64,000 nt of DNA from Hydrogenovibrio sp. (GTDB taxonomy: Bacteria; Pseudomonadota; Gammaproteobacteria; Thiomicrospirales; Thiomicrospiraceae). Made by a program: the position numbers and the translations under genes. Shown here one piece after another: positions 32,937 through 42,473 of this stretch (its first letter is position 1; each line of letters begins with the position of its first letter). Under the pieces are notes generated by a model. That model searched no databases. It worked only from the letters and a program-made list of their open reading frames with translations, and was not told where the DNA came from. The stretch covers positions 1 to 64,000 of the forward strand of contig WFMZ01000027.1 in assembly GCA_015484555.1 (NCBI GenBank). The letters are read 5' to 3'.

Positions 32937-33482
32937 ATGTCTATCAAGCGATATTTGAAGCTACAAATTCATACGATTGGCCGAAAGGTAAAACGTTCTG
33001 TATTTTTAAACAAATACTTTCCCAAGTTTAAAGACCCTGTTTACTGGTCTGGCGATAGAAAATCTTTTGCTCGTGCTGGCTTTACGGGTGCTGTTTGCAT
33101 GATGCTACCTGTACCATTTCAAATGGTATTAGGGTCTATTTTTGCCTACTATGTTCGGGCAAATATCCCTTTATCTTCTGCCCTTGCTTGGATTACCAAC
33201 CCATTAACCATGGGGCCGATTTGGTATGGTGGCTATCAATTTGGCACCCTTATCCTAAACACCCCCTCAATGGACTCACTGATTGCCAACAATCAAAATA
33301 TTACCATTGCTTCAGCTGAATGGTTTTCAGTGGTATTTCCCCATATATGGAAGCCTTTCTTCTTAGGTAATACCTTGTTAGGTATTCTGATTGGGGTGAT
33401 ATTTTACTTAAGTATTTTACATTATCCCGACTTCGTCAGAATTTTAAAGAAAGGCCTCCATAAAACACCTACAGTAAAGTAA
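32937..33482 (+). CDS. DUF2062 membrane protein
   Basis: ARAGFTGAVCMMLPVPFQMVLGSIFAYYVRANIPLSSALAWITNPLT. Confidence 0.85.
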   Translation: MSIKRYLKLQIHTIGRKVKRSVFLNKYFPKFKDPVYWSGDRKSFARAGFTGAVCMMLPVPFQMVLGSIFAYYVRANIPLSSALAWITNPLTMGPIWYGGYQFGTLILNTPSMDSLIANNQNITIASAEWFSVVFPHIWKPFFLGNTLLGILIGVIFYLSILHYPDFVRILKKGLHKTPTVK

Positions 33483-33532
33483 AGCTTAAATTAAAGACCC
33501 GTAAATTAATGACTATTTTATTTTAGAAAAGT

Positions 33533-33561
33533 TTGTATCAACACCGTATATTCCCTATAAT
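33533..33561 (+). promoter_or_regulatory. sigma-70 promoter of tRNA-Pro
   Basis: TTGTAT-N17-TATAAT, -10 ends 11 nt before the tRNA. Confidence 0.75.
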
Positions 33562-33572
33562 AGCAGGCTTAT

Positions 33573-33649
33573 CGGGATGTAGCGCAGTTTGGTAGCGCAC
33601 CACACTGGGGGTGTGGTGGTCGCAGGTTCAAATCCTGTCTTCCCGACCA
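33573..33649 (+). tRNA. tRNA-Pro (anticodon GGG)
   Basis: Cloverleaf CGGGATG...CCACA-CTGGGGG-TGTGG...GGTTCAAATCC...CATCCCG-like pairing, encoded CCA. Confidence 0.95.
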
Positions 33650-33653
33650 AATT

Positions 33654-34913
33654 CTATGCCGTCATGCAGGGTGAATTCACTAGGCATGGCGCTTCTAGCT
33701 TCAATCTATATTCCATAATATCTGGCACAATCTCTAAAAAGGGTTTCGTTAATTCTGGATCGAAATGCTTGCCACTATTTTCTTGAATAAGAGATAGCGC
33801 TTTTTCTAATGGCCAAGCCTCTTTGTAAGGTCTATCAGACATAATTGCATCAAAGACATCACACAAAGCAGCAATACGACCCGCCAGAGGAATATGATTT
33901 CCACTAATGCCTTTTGGGTAGCCAGAACCATCCCATTTCTCATGGTGTGTTAAACAAATTATTCTGGCTAACTTCATGGTAGGATTGTCAGAGCTCCCTA
34001 ACATATGTCCACCCATCGTGGTATGGCGCTTCATTAACTCAAACTCTTCAGAGGATAATTTCCCAGGTTTGAGCAAGATAGCATCTGGAACGCCAATTTT
34101 ACCAATATCATGTAAACTGGCTGCATCCTGAATTAACTTTGCTTCACCTTCTGATTGCCCTATTTTTTTGGCCAATAAGTAACAAGCATGGCTCATGCGT
34201 AAAATATGCTGGCCGGTTTCCTCATCTCGGTATTCCTCTGCCTTACCCAGCACACTAATCAACTCATTTTGAGTCTGCTGAACTTGTTGAGTGTGCTTAT
34301 TATTTTCTGCAAATTTTTGAGAAAAACGGAAAGCGGAGGTAAAAATAAACAGGGCGGGGAGAAAGATAATAATAATCATAAAATTATCCATATTCCTGCC
34401 TTGATCAGTGAGGAACAATGCGGCTAAAACCCCTAAGTATGCCGGTAAATTTAAAATCATATAAGCTCTAAAATCTGCTCCTATTGATAAGAGCGAACTA
34501 CCACTAAAGGTGACTACTAATATAACGGCAAGACCTTCATAATATGAATGTAAAGTTGAAACCTGTGAAACATGGGCAAATCGAATAATTTCAAAAAAAA
34601 TATAACCCCAACTCCCTCCCATTAAAAATAAAATAAACCATAATTTTTTAGTTAACCGGCTGTAATTCAGTGGCTCGCCATTCTTAATTTTAGGCAGATA
34701 CTTATAGATACTTCGAAAATAATAAGCCAACAACACCAACATAACTAGAGACCATAAAATACTCTCCAGAACGCTATAACCTAAGCCTGCTAAAAGGTAA
34801 AGGGAAGCCGCCATCAGAGACAACAAACCCAGTAGAGTCGGTTTAGCTGCTTTCAAAATATAAGCATACTGTTCTGCAAGTAATGTGGGTCGAATAAATA
34901 AATTATTGAACAT
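33654..34913 (-). CDS. Membrane-anchored HD-GYP domain protein
   Basis: N-terminal TM helices; [43 protein letters not shown]. Confidence 0.92.
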   Translation of the reverse strand: MFNNLFIRPTLLAEQYAYILKAAKPTLLGLLSLMAASLYLLAGLGYSVLESILWSLVMLVLLAYYFRSIYKYLPKIKNGEPLNYSRLTKKLWFILFLMGGSWGYIFFEIIRFAHVSQVSTLHSYYEGLAVILVVTFSGSSLLSIGADFRAYMILNLPAYLGVLAALFLTDQGRNMDNFMIIIIFLPALFIFTSAFRFSQKFAENNKHTQQVQQTQNELISVLGKAEEYRDEETGQHILRMSHACYLLAKKIGQSEGEAKLIQDAASLHDIGKIGVPDAILLKPGKLSSEEFELMKRHTTMGGHMLGSSDNPTMKLARIICLTHHEKWDGSGYPKGISGNHIPLAGRIAALCDVFDAIMSDRPYKEAWPLEKALSLIQENSGKHFDPELTKPFLEIVPDIMEYRLKLEAPCLVNSPCMTA

Positions 34914-35106
34914 ATTATGCTCTACCTCTTAAAAGACACCTCATAGCGCCTATAAATAAGTTTATTTACTTAATTATAGGCTGTCAACCAAAATAATCTT
35001 ATAGCTGTAGTCAAACCATACTTTTAAGCCCTAGCACTTACCTGAAAACGTCATTTAAAAATAGAGTAAACTGCTCTTTTAAGTACCCAAATAAGACCTA
35101 CATATC

Positions 35107-35361
35107 ATGTTAGAAGATGCCCTAAACAAACTGCCTGACATTTTAAAAAAAGACCTGTCAGAAAATTTATGTGCTTGTAATGAAGTGCCTAAAATAAAAG
35201 TTATTCAAGCCATTGCAGAGGGTGCGGATACATTAGAAAAAGTACAAGCCACCACTTACGCTGCAGATGGCGGTGGCTGTTGCCAAAGACAGGTTAAAAG
35301 ATTAATTGAATGTATTTATGGTAAGGAATATAAACAGACATCTGAACAAATATCTAAGTAA
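35107..35361 (+). CDS. BFD-like [2Fe-2S]-binding protein with atypical Cys spacing
   Basis: NLCACNEVPKIKVIQAIAEGADTLEKVQATTYAADGGGCCQRQVKRLIE. Confidence 0.72.
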   Translation: MLEDALNKLPDILKKDLSENLCACNEVPKIKVIQAIAEGADTLEKVQATTYAADGGGCCQRQVKRLIECIYGKEYKQTSEQISK

Positions 35362-35390
35362 ACACGAGATGAACAACAGAAGTTATTTTG

Positions 35391-35416
35391 AAGGGTAAAA
35401 ATCGCCAGGGGTGGGT
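35391..35416. repeat. CCAGGGGTGG-family repeat, single arm
   Basis: AAGGGTAAAAATCGCCAGGGGTGGGT in convergent intergenic region. Confidence 0.88.
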
Positions 35417-35447
35417 AGGCCTATTCCAGCAGATTAAAGTAACACGT

Positions 35448-36011
35448 CTAGTTTAGCGCGTAGAAATCATCTAAGCCTTCACAAATCAAATGATTCACAA
35501 AGGTATGTGCCTCTTGAACACGAGCCGTTTCCACCGAGTTAATGTTAACACTAAAATGGCATAGTTCATTTAAGACAGTCGTTTGCTCACCTATCAATGC
35601 CACGGTAACACAATTTTTCTGTTTGGCCATTTCCATCGCAGCAACCACATTTTTACTGCTACCAGAGGTAGACATGCCAATCACCATATCGCCTGCTTGA
35701 GCCAGAGCTTCTATCTGGCGAGCAAAGACACTGGTAAAGTCATAATCATTAGAATGAGCTGTTAATAAAGAAGTGTCTGTATTTAAGGCAACCGAGGGCA
35801 AAGCTTTACGGTTCAACTTATAACGCACCATTAATTCCGCAGACATATGTTGAGCTTCTGCCGCACTGCCACCATTGCCCAACCACAAAACCTTACCGCC
35901 GGCTTCTAAACAGTCAATCATCGCTTGGGTAATATCTAAAACAGTTTGTTCTGCTTTCACCACAGATTCGATTGCTTTTTGATGTTCTTCAAGAGCATAG
36001 GCTAAGTTCAT
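35448..36011 (-). CDS. gmhA: Sedoheptulose 7-phosphate isomerase
   Basis: SIS domain: GGKVLWLGNGGSAAEAQHMSAELMVRY. Confidence 0.92.
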   Translation of the reverse strand: MNLAYALEEHQKAIESVVKAEQTVLDITQAMIDCLEAGGKVLWLGNGGSAAEAQHMSAELMVRYKLNRKALPSVALNTDTSLLTAHSNDYDFTSVFARQIEALAQAGDMVIGMSTSGSSKNVVAAMEMAKQKNCVTVALIGEQTTVLNELCHFSVNINSVETARVQEAHTFVNHLICEGLDDFYALN

Positions 36012-37426
36012 GCTTGGGTTTCCTGTATTTTTTCAACCAGTTTAGTCGTAGAGTAACCATCCCAAAAGGACAGCACTTTCACTTCACCGCCGTTATCCCA
36101 AACACATTTGGAGCCGGCGATATCTTCAGGCTTGTAATCGCCCCCTTTTACCAAAACATCGGGTGCTAAAGCACAAATTAAGGCTTCAGGCGTTTCCTCA
36201 TTAAATGGCACAACCCAATCCACGCAACTTAAAGCAGACAGTAATTCCATCCTGCTTTCTAAGCCCACGACTGGACGGCTATCGCCTTTTAGTATTTTGA
36301 CAGACTCATCTGAATTGACCGCAACAATTAAACGATCACCTTGTTTGGCGGCTTCATTTAAATAACGAACGTGACCTGAATGTAAAATATCGAAACAACC
36401 ATTGGTAATCACCACTTTTTCACCCTTAGCTTGGGCTAGTTCAACCAAGGTTTTCACTTCTTCAACTTTCATTGAAGAAAAACCTTGATGACGCATATCG
36501 GCTTTTAATTGTTGCTCTAACTCTGCTTTTGAAACCGTTGAGGTACCTACTTTACGCACCACAATACTGGCGGCTTCATTCGCACAGTGCATGGCATTGC
36601 GTAAATTATTACCACTGGCAAATACGGTTGCTAAAGTCGCCATCACCGTATCACCAGCACCTGTGACATCGAAAACTTCTTGCGCCTTAGATTTTAATAA
36701 ATAAGGCTCTTTGTCTTTTTCAATTAACGCCATACCATTTTCACTGCGTGTGACCAACAACGACTGAATATTTAAGTCTGTTATTAAGGTGCGAGCTTTG
36801 GCAATTAAGGAAGCTTCATCTTCACAAACCCCTACAATTTGCTCAAACTCTGATTGATTTGGCTTAATCAAGGTTGCCCCTTGATAACGACTAAAATCTA
36901 GGCCTTTAGGGTCAATAAATATGGGAACATTGTGGCTCCGCGCAGCGGCAATCATCAACTCAACACACTGAAGCGTCCCTTTGGCATAATCTGAAATGAC
37001 CAACACATCATAATCAGCGACTTGCTTGGAAATGGTATCGGCAACTTCTTCGGCGACAGAGTAGGCAATAGGGTTTTCAAAATCCATGCGAATCAATTGT
37101 TGATGATGACTGAGCACACGTAATTTACAAATGGTACCTGACTTGGCTAATACCCAATGTGGGCTAACACCGTCTTTTTCTAACACCTTGGTGAGCTTAT
37201 CGCCAAATTCATCTTCCCCCACCACGCCTACTAAAGTAACTTGTGCTCCGAGCGAAGCTATATTTAAGGCCACGTTTGCCGCACCACCTGCTCGCACTTC
37301 ATCCTTTGCAACCTTTACCACAGGGACAGGTGCTTCAGGAGAAATTCGGTTCGCACTGCCTGACCAATACTGATCTAACATTACATCACCGACCACTAAC
37401 ACTTTTGCATTTGTAAATTCATGCAT
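36008..37426 (-). CDS. hldE: Bifunctional heptose kinase/adenylyltransferase HldE
   Basis: GDVMLDQYWSGSANRISPEAPVPVVKV; TNGCFDILHSGHVRYL. Confidence 0.96.
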   Translation of the reverse strand: MHEFTNAKVLVVGDVMLDQYWSGSANRISPEAPVPVVKVAKDEVRAGGAANVALNIASLGAQVTLVGVVGEDEFGDKLTKVLEKDGVSPHWVLAKSGTICKLRVLSHHQQLIRMDFENPIAYSVAEEVADTISKQVADYDVLVISDYAKGTLQCVELMIAAARSHNVPIFIDPKGLDFSRYQGATLIKPNQSEFEQIVGVCEDEASLIAKARTLITDLNIQSLLVTRSENGMALIEKDKEPYLLKSKAQEVFDVTGAGDTVMATLATVFASGNNLRNAMHCANEAASIVVRKVGTSTVSKAELEQQLKADMRHQGFSSMKVEEVKTLVELAQAKGEKVVITNGCFDILHSGHVRYLNEAAKQGDRLIVAVNSDESVKILKGDSRPVVGLESRMELLSALSCVDWVVPFNEETPEALICALAPDVLVKGGDYKPEDIAGSKCVWDNGGEVKVLSFWDGYSTTKLVEKIQETQA

Positions 37427-37530
37427 ATTTCACACTTCCAACTCTTATATAGTTACTATTTCAACGAGGTTTCGATTAAAATATTTTCTTCAATTCAATT
37501 CAAGCCAATAGTTTACAGGATTTTTGTTTA

Positions 37531-38190
37531 ATGAAACAATGGAAAATACTCTCTTTATTAACTGCTTCACTATTTTTATTACTTAAGCCGCCGCTAATAC
37601 TCGCCGCAGGTACAGATTCTTCTAATTCAACCTTAATGAATGCTACTATTGTGGGTGCTATTGGTTCTTTAGGTTTTGCTTGTTTTTTAGGAAAACCACC
37701 CTGCTCCCTTTCACCAGGCATTAATACAAAAAAATTAACGCTGTCTGCTGATGCGGGCGCTGATAATACCGTTAACCAAGTTCGTTTGGCCTTGGGAGCA
37801 GACTGGAAAGAGACCCTTTGGGAAAATGATCACTTCATTATTGATGGCCGCTGGGAAATTAACACTAACTTTTGGGAATCTTCACAAAGCAACCCCGTTA
37901 ATAAAAATGGTGTTATTTTAGGACTAACCCCTGTTTTTCATTATTCTCCTAAAAACATCTGGGCAAACCCCTATTTTGAATTAGGGGGAGGCCCCCAGTT
38001 AATGTCTAACACCTATCTTGAAAATGAAAACAAATCGACCCAATTTCAGTTTGGCAGCATACTAGGATTTGGCGTGTCAAACAAATACCTAGAAGTAGGG
38101 TATCGTTATTTGCACATTTCTAATGCCAATATTGAGCTACCTAACCCCGGCACCGACTTTCACAACATTCACCTAGGCATTAAATTTTAA
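37531..38190 (+). CDS. PagL-like lipid A 3-O-deacylase
   Basis: Signal peptide, outer-membrane beta-barrel pattern, HISNANIELPNPGTD. Confidence 0.75.
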   Translation: MKQWKILSLLTASLFLLLKPPLILAAGTDSSNSTLMNATIVGAIGSLGFACFLGKPPCSLSPGINTKKLTLSADAGADNTVNQVRLALGADWKETLWENDHFIIDGRWEINTNFWESSQSNPVNKNGVILGLTPVFHYSPKNIWANPYFELGGGPQLMSNTYLENENKSTQFQFGSILGFGVSNKYLEVGYRYLHISNANIELPNPGTDFHNIHLGIKF

Positions 38191-38202
38191 GGTATCATCA
38201 TT

Positions 38203-39150
38203 ATGAGCTCCCAAAAAAACATCGATATTGCTAAAGACGTTTTTCAAATTCAAGCCGAGGCCATTGCGAACCTAAGCAATCAAATTGATGAGCAGTTTGA
38301 TGGTGCAGTAGCTGCCATTTTAAACAGTTCTGGCCGAGTCGTTATTTGTGGTATGGGTAAGTCGGGATTGATTGGTACCAAAATCATGGCCACCATGGCC
38401 AGTACCGGTACACCTTGTTTCTTCATGCACCCAGGTGAAGCTTTTCATGGTGATTTGGGCATGGTGACCCAACAAGATATTTTCATTGCCCTATCTAATT
38501 CTGGGGAAACTGAAGAAGTCATTAAGCTACTGCCTTTCTTAAAAGACAATGGCAATATTATTATTTCCATGACAGGAAACCCCACTTCTACCCTAGCAGA
38601 CAACTCCCACTTTCATCTTAATATTGCCGTACCAAAAGAAGCCTGCCCATTACAGTTGGCACCCACTTCTTCAACCACCGCAACTCTTGTGATGGGAGAT
38701 GCTTTAGCAGTTGCCTTAATGGAAGCAAGAGACTTTCAGCCACAAGATTTTGCACGTTTTCATCCAGGTGGTAGCTTAGGCCGTAAATTATTGACCAAGG
38801 TTAAGCATGAAATGAAGTCTGAAAACCTTCCTTTCATTAGTGCTGAGGCTTCAGTTAAAGAGGTAATTCATACCATGACAGAAGGCCGTCTAGGACTTTG
38901 TATTGTCGGTGAGATGGGCGAAGGTATTATTACCGATGGTGATTTACGTCGTCACATGGAGCAAGATTTAGCAGGTATTATGTCTAAGACCGCGGGGGAT
39001 ATCATGTCTAAAAGCCCTTCTCACATTGATTGCAACGAAAAGCTTTCAGCCGCTGAAGATTTGATGAATACTCGTAAAATTACCTCACTATTGGTTAGTG
39101 ACCAGCAAAAAATTGTTGGCGTCATTCAAATTTACGATTTAAACAAATAA
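38203..39150 (+). CDS. kdsD: Arabinose-5-phosphate isomerase (KpsF/GutQ family)
   Basis: SIS plus CBS pair; HPGEAFHGDLGMV, RFHPGGSLGRKLL. Confidence 0.95.
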   Translation: MSSQKNIDIAKDVFQIQAEAIANLSNQIDEQFDGAVAAILNSSGRVVICGMGKSGLIGTKIMATMASTGTPCFFMHPGEAFHGDLGMVTQQDIFIALSNSGETEEVIKLLPFLKDNGNIIISMTGNPTSTLADNSHFHLNIAVPKEACPLQLAPTSSTTATLVMGDALAVALMEARDFQPQDFARFHPGGSLGRKLLTKVKHEMKSENLPFISAEASVKEVIHTMTEGRLGLCIVGEMGEGIITDGDLRRHMEQDLAGIMSKTAGDIMSKSPSHIDCNEKLSAAEDLMNTRKITSLLVSDQQKIVGVIQIYDLNK

Positions 39151-39179
39151 ACCGTGTTAATTAAACGAGACCTTTAGTC

Positions 39180-40484
39180 ATGAATTTATTAGGGTATCGC
39201 TTACTCATCTTTATGGCGCTGCCTCTTTTTGCCTACGCAGCTTTTAAGCGTTGCCAGAAGGCTAAAGCCCAAAAAAATATTCCTAATATCAAACAGTGCT
39301 TTGGCAGTCGATTTGGGTTGAACAACACCCTTTTTGAAAAAGGTGGTATCTGGATTCATGCCGTGTCGGTCGGTGAAACCCGTTCTACCTTCCCTTTAAT
39401 TTCGGCTCTTAAACAACAATACCCAAACCTACCTATTACCTTGACAAGCGGTTCTATTCAAGGCGCTATCCAGGCATTACAATTTAGCCCTGAGCCTATT
39501 CAGCACCAAATGATTCCTTACGATTACCCCTTTGCAATCAAACGGTTTTTAAACAAAATCCAGCCTCGCCTAGTGATTATGATCGAAACCGAGATTTGGC
39601 CAAACCTATATCAAGCTTGCCATAGCCAAGATATTCCACTGGTACTGGCCAATGCGCGCTTAAAAGACAAGTCGTTTCAGGCCTACCAAAAATATGCCTC
39701 CAAATTGGTTGTAAATGCCTTAAACCAAACTAAATTTATTGCCGCCCAGTTTCAGAAAGACGCGGATAACTTTCATTCTCTAGGGGTAGCTTCAGACCAT
39801 ATTCAGGTAATCGGTAATATTAAATCTGCCATTGAAATAGCACCTGACTTAGCAAAAGAAGCCCAAAACTTTATCGATAAACAAGGCTTAAATAATCGAT
39901 TTATTTGGGTCGCTGCCAGTACTCACGGCGCCATGAAAGCTTATGAAGCTGAAGAAGTTTTATTGCTAAAAGTACACCAAAAATTATTAGAAAAGATACC
40001 TAATGCCTTGCTTATTTTAGCGCCACGCCACCCAGAAAGATTTGCAGAAGTGGCTGATTTTATCCCTGCTGACAAGTTGGCAATTCGTTCAAAAAAACAA
40101 CCTATTACAGAACACACACAAGTCTATCTTGCCGATACGGTCGGAGAAATGATGACCTGGTTTAAGGTGAGCCAAGTAGCCTTTATTGGCGGCAGCCTGG
40201 TACCTTTCGGGGGACATAATATTTTAGAACCTACCGCATTGGGCAAGCCTACCTTATCTGGCCCACACGTTCAAAATCTACAAGCTTTGTTTAATGAGTT
40301 TATTGAAGAGGAAGCGGTGCTGATAGTAGAAGATGAAGTACAGTTAGCAGAGCAACTATATAGCTTAGCAACTGATACTGATTTTACAGAAATGATGCAT
40401 CAAAACGCAACTGTCTGCTTTCAAAAGCAAGGCGGAGCCTTAGACAAGCTAATGCCTTTACTGGCACCCTACTTAGAAAAATAA
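39180..40484 (+). CDS. waaA: 3-deoxy-D-manno-octulosonic acid transferase
   Basis: GGIWIHAVSVGETRST, IETEIWPNL, GHNILEPTALGKP. Confidence 0.95.
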   Translation: MNLLGYRLLIFMALPLFAYAAFKRCQKAKAQKNIPNIKQCFGSRFGLNNTLFEKGGIWIHAVSVGETRSTFPLISALKQQYPNLPITLTSGSIQGAIQALQFSPEPIQHQMIPYDYPFAIKRFLNKIQPRLVIMIETEIWPNLYQACHSQDIPLVLANARLKDKSFQAYQKYASKLVVNALNQTKFIAAQFQKDADNFHSLGVASDHIQVIGNIKSAIEIAPDLAKEAQNFIDKQGLNNRFIWVAASTHGAMKAYEAEEVLLLKVHQKLLEKIPNALLILAPRHPERFAEVADFIPADKLAIRSKKQPITEHTQVYLADTVGEMMTWFKVSQVAFIGGSLVPFGGHNILEPTALGKPTLSGPHVQNLQALFNEFIEEEAVLIVEDEVQLAEQLYSLATDTDFTEMMHQNATVCFQKQGGALDKLMPLLAPYLEK

Positions 40485-40502
40485 CGTTAATTAAACAATT
40501 AT

Positions 40503-41900
40503 TTAGATGACTTTTGAAAAACGATTTTCAGTTTTACCTGATAAATAAGCATCAAAGACCATACAGATATTACGAATTAGCAAGCGTCCCGCGCTCGTGA
40601 CATAAATATCTTGATCCGTTATTTCAATCAAGCCATCTACTTGCATAGGTTGTAAAGCCGCCATTTCTTTCGCAAAGTATTCTTCAAATCGAATATTCCA
40701 CTGTGTATTAATAGTTGAAAAATTTAAATGAAAATGACTAATTAATCGAGTGATAATGTCGCGTCTTAGCTCATCATCTTCGGTTAAATACACGCCTCGG
40801 TAGACAGCTAACTCACCCGCATCAATCTTCTTATAATAATCATCTAGCCCCTTTTCATTTTGTGCATAGGTGTTATTAATTAATGAGATTGATGTCGCAC
40901 CCATGCCCACTAAGTCTGACTCTGCATGGGTGGAATAGCCTTGGAAGTTACGGTATAGCGTTTCATTTTGTTGTGCAATCGCCAGTTCATCATCTGGCTT
41001 GGCAAAGTGATCCATGCCGATATAGACATAACCTGCTTCAAGTAAGCGACTAGAAGCGGCGTGTAAAATAGCCAACTTCTCATCTGCTGTCGGCATATCT
41101 TCTTCTTTCATTTTTTTCTGGGTCGGAAAGAGACTTGGCATGTGTGCATAGTTGAAAATAGAAAAACGATCTGCACCAGCCTCAATCACACTGTTCAGCG
41201 TCTTTAAAAACCCTGCTTCGGTTTGCTTTGGCAGACCATAAATTAGGTCAACATTAACAGACAAAAAACCGGCTTCTTTTGCCGCAGATAAGACTTCAAA
41301 CGTTTCTGCTTCGGTTTGAATACGATTAATCGCTTTTTGTACTGCTGGGTCAAAATCTTGTACACCCAAACTCATACGGTTAAAGCCTAGCTCTCGTAGC
41401 AACAATACACTTTCACGATTGGCTTCACGCGGGTCTATTTCAATAGAGTATTCACCCGAATCATCATCATACAAATTAAAGTGTTCGCGCGTTTTAGTCA
41501 TTAAGGCGCGCATTTCATCCATATTAATAAAGGTTGGTGTACCGCCACCCCAGTGAAGTTGATCGACGATTCTATCTTTACCAAACAAGGCGGCTTGAAT
41601 TTCAATTTCTTTAAACAAGCGTTCTAAATAAGGCGCAGCTTTGCTTCTATCACGCGTCCAAACTTTATTACAGGCACAGAAGAAGCAAATGGTATCGCAA
41701 AAAGGAATGTGGAAATACAAAGACAAATTTCGTCCCGACTGATTGCTTCGCTCTACGGCAGAAACATAGTCTTTTTTAGTGAATTTTTCGTCAAATTCTA
41801 AAGCGGTTGGGTAAGAGGTATATCTTGGACCAGATTGGTTGTAACGCTTAATAAGATCTTCATCGAAAGAAATAGAAGCTGTTGGGTCGATTGATTTCAC
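40503..41900 (-). CDS. hemN: Oxygen-independent coproporphyrinogen III oxidase
   Basis: YFHIPFCDTICFFCACNKVWTRDR, HWGGGTPTF. Confidence 0.95.
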   Translation of the reverse strand: MKSIDPTASISFDEDLIKRYNQSGPRYTSYPTALEFDEKFTKKDYVSAVERSNQSGRNLSLYFHIPFCDTICFFCACNKVWTRDRSKAAPYLERLFKEIEIQAALFGKDRIVDQLHWGGGTPTFINMDEMRALMTKTREHFNLYDDDSGEYSIEIDPREANRESVLLLRELGFNRMSLGVQDFDPAVQKAINRIQTEAETFEVLSAAKEAGFLSVNVDLIYGLPKQTEAGFLKTLNSVIEAGADRFSIFNYAHMPSLFPTQKKMKEEDMPTADEKLAILHAASSRLLEAGYVYIGMDHFAKPDDELAIAQQNETLYRNFQGYSTHAESDLVGMGATSISLINNTYAQNEKGLDDYYKKIDAGELAVYRGVYLTEDDELRRDIITRLISHFHLNFSTINTQWNIRFEEYFAKEMAALQPMQVDGLIEITDQDIYVTSAGRLLIRNICMVFDAYLSGKTENRFSKVI

Positions 41901-41973
41901 ACGAATTCCTTTTTATTTTAGAGGCGCAGTGTAGCAAAGAAGCACGAGACAATAGACAGAGTTAACAACAGTC

Positions 41974-42453
41974 TTAATCTATATCAATCACTTTTTGGCA
42001 AATAGGAGAAGCCACATCAATGGTTTGATATTGCATTTGATGCCCACCATTTTGTTGGGCTAAAGCCAACTCACTAAATAAAAAATCTTTAACTTCTTCA
42101 AAAGGCATTTTTAAACCTGCCCAGTAACTAATCGCCCCACAGCTAATGGTAAGTTCGCCATTCGTTGCCTGACCAATGCTCTCTTTAAAACGGTCTGCTA
42201 ACACCAAAATTCCTTTTGAATGTCGGCTTAAAGATTTAATAATAAATTGCTTACCGCTCATATAATACAAGGCATCTTCAACACGCGCTCCCTGCTTCAC
42301 ACAGTTAGCAATGATATCTATTTGCGCTTCAGAAACATCATCTTGATCAATTTCAAGCACCAATAGCTCGACCCAAAAGTCATAACGCGCTGCAAAGGCG
42401 GCGCTACGGGGTAACTCTAAATCAAATACGGTTGAATCTAAAAAGCCTTCCAT
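41974..42453 (-). CDS. Degenerate GGDEF-like domain protein
   Basis: AARYDFWVELLVLEIDQ...YYMSGKQFIIK...LADRFKESIG...ELTISCGAISYW...ALAQQNGGHQMQY follows GGDEF secondary-structure landmarks with a lost active-site motif. Confidence 0.45.
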   Translation of the reverse strand: MEGFLDSTVFDLELPRSAAFAARYDFWVELLVLEIDQDDVSEAQIDIIANCVKQGARVEDALYYMSGKQFIIKSLSRHSKGILVLADRFKESIGQATNGELTISCGAISYWAGLKMPFEEVKDFLFSELALAQQNGGHQMQYQTIDVASPICQKVIDID

Positions 42454-42473
42454 GATTATGCCTACCTTGTTAC

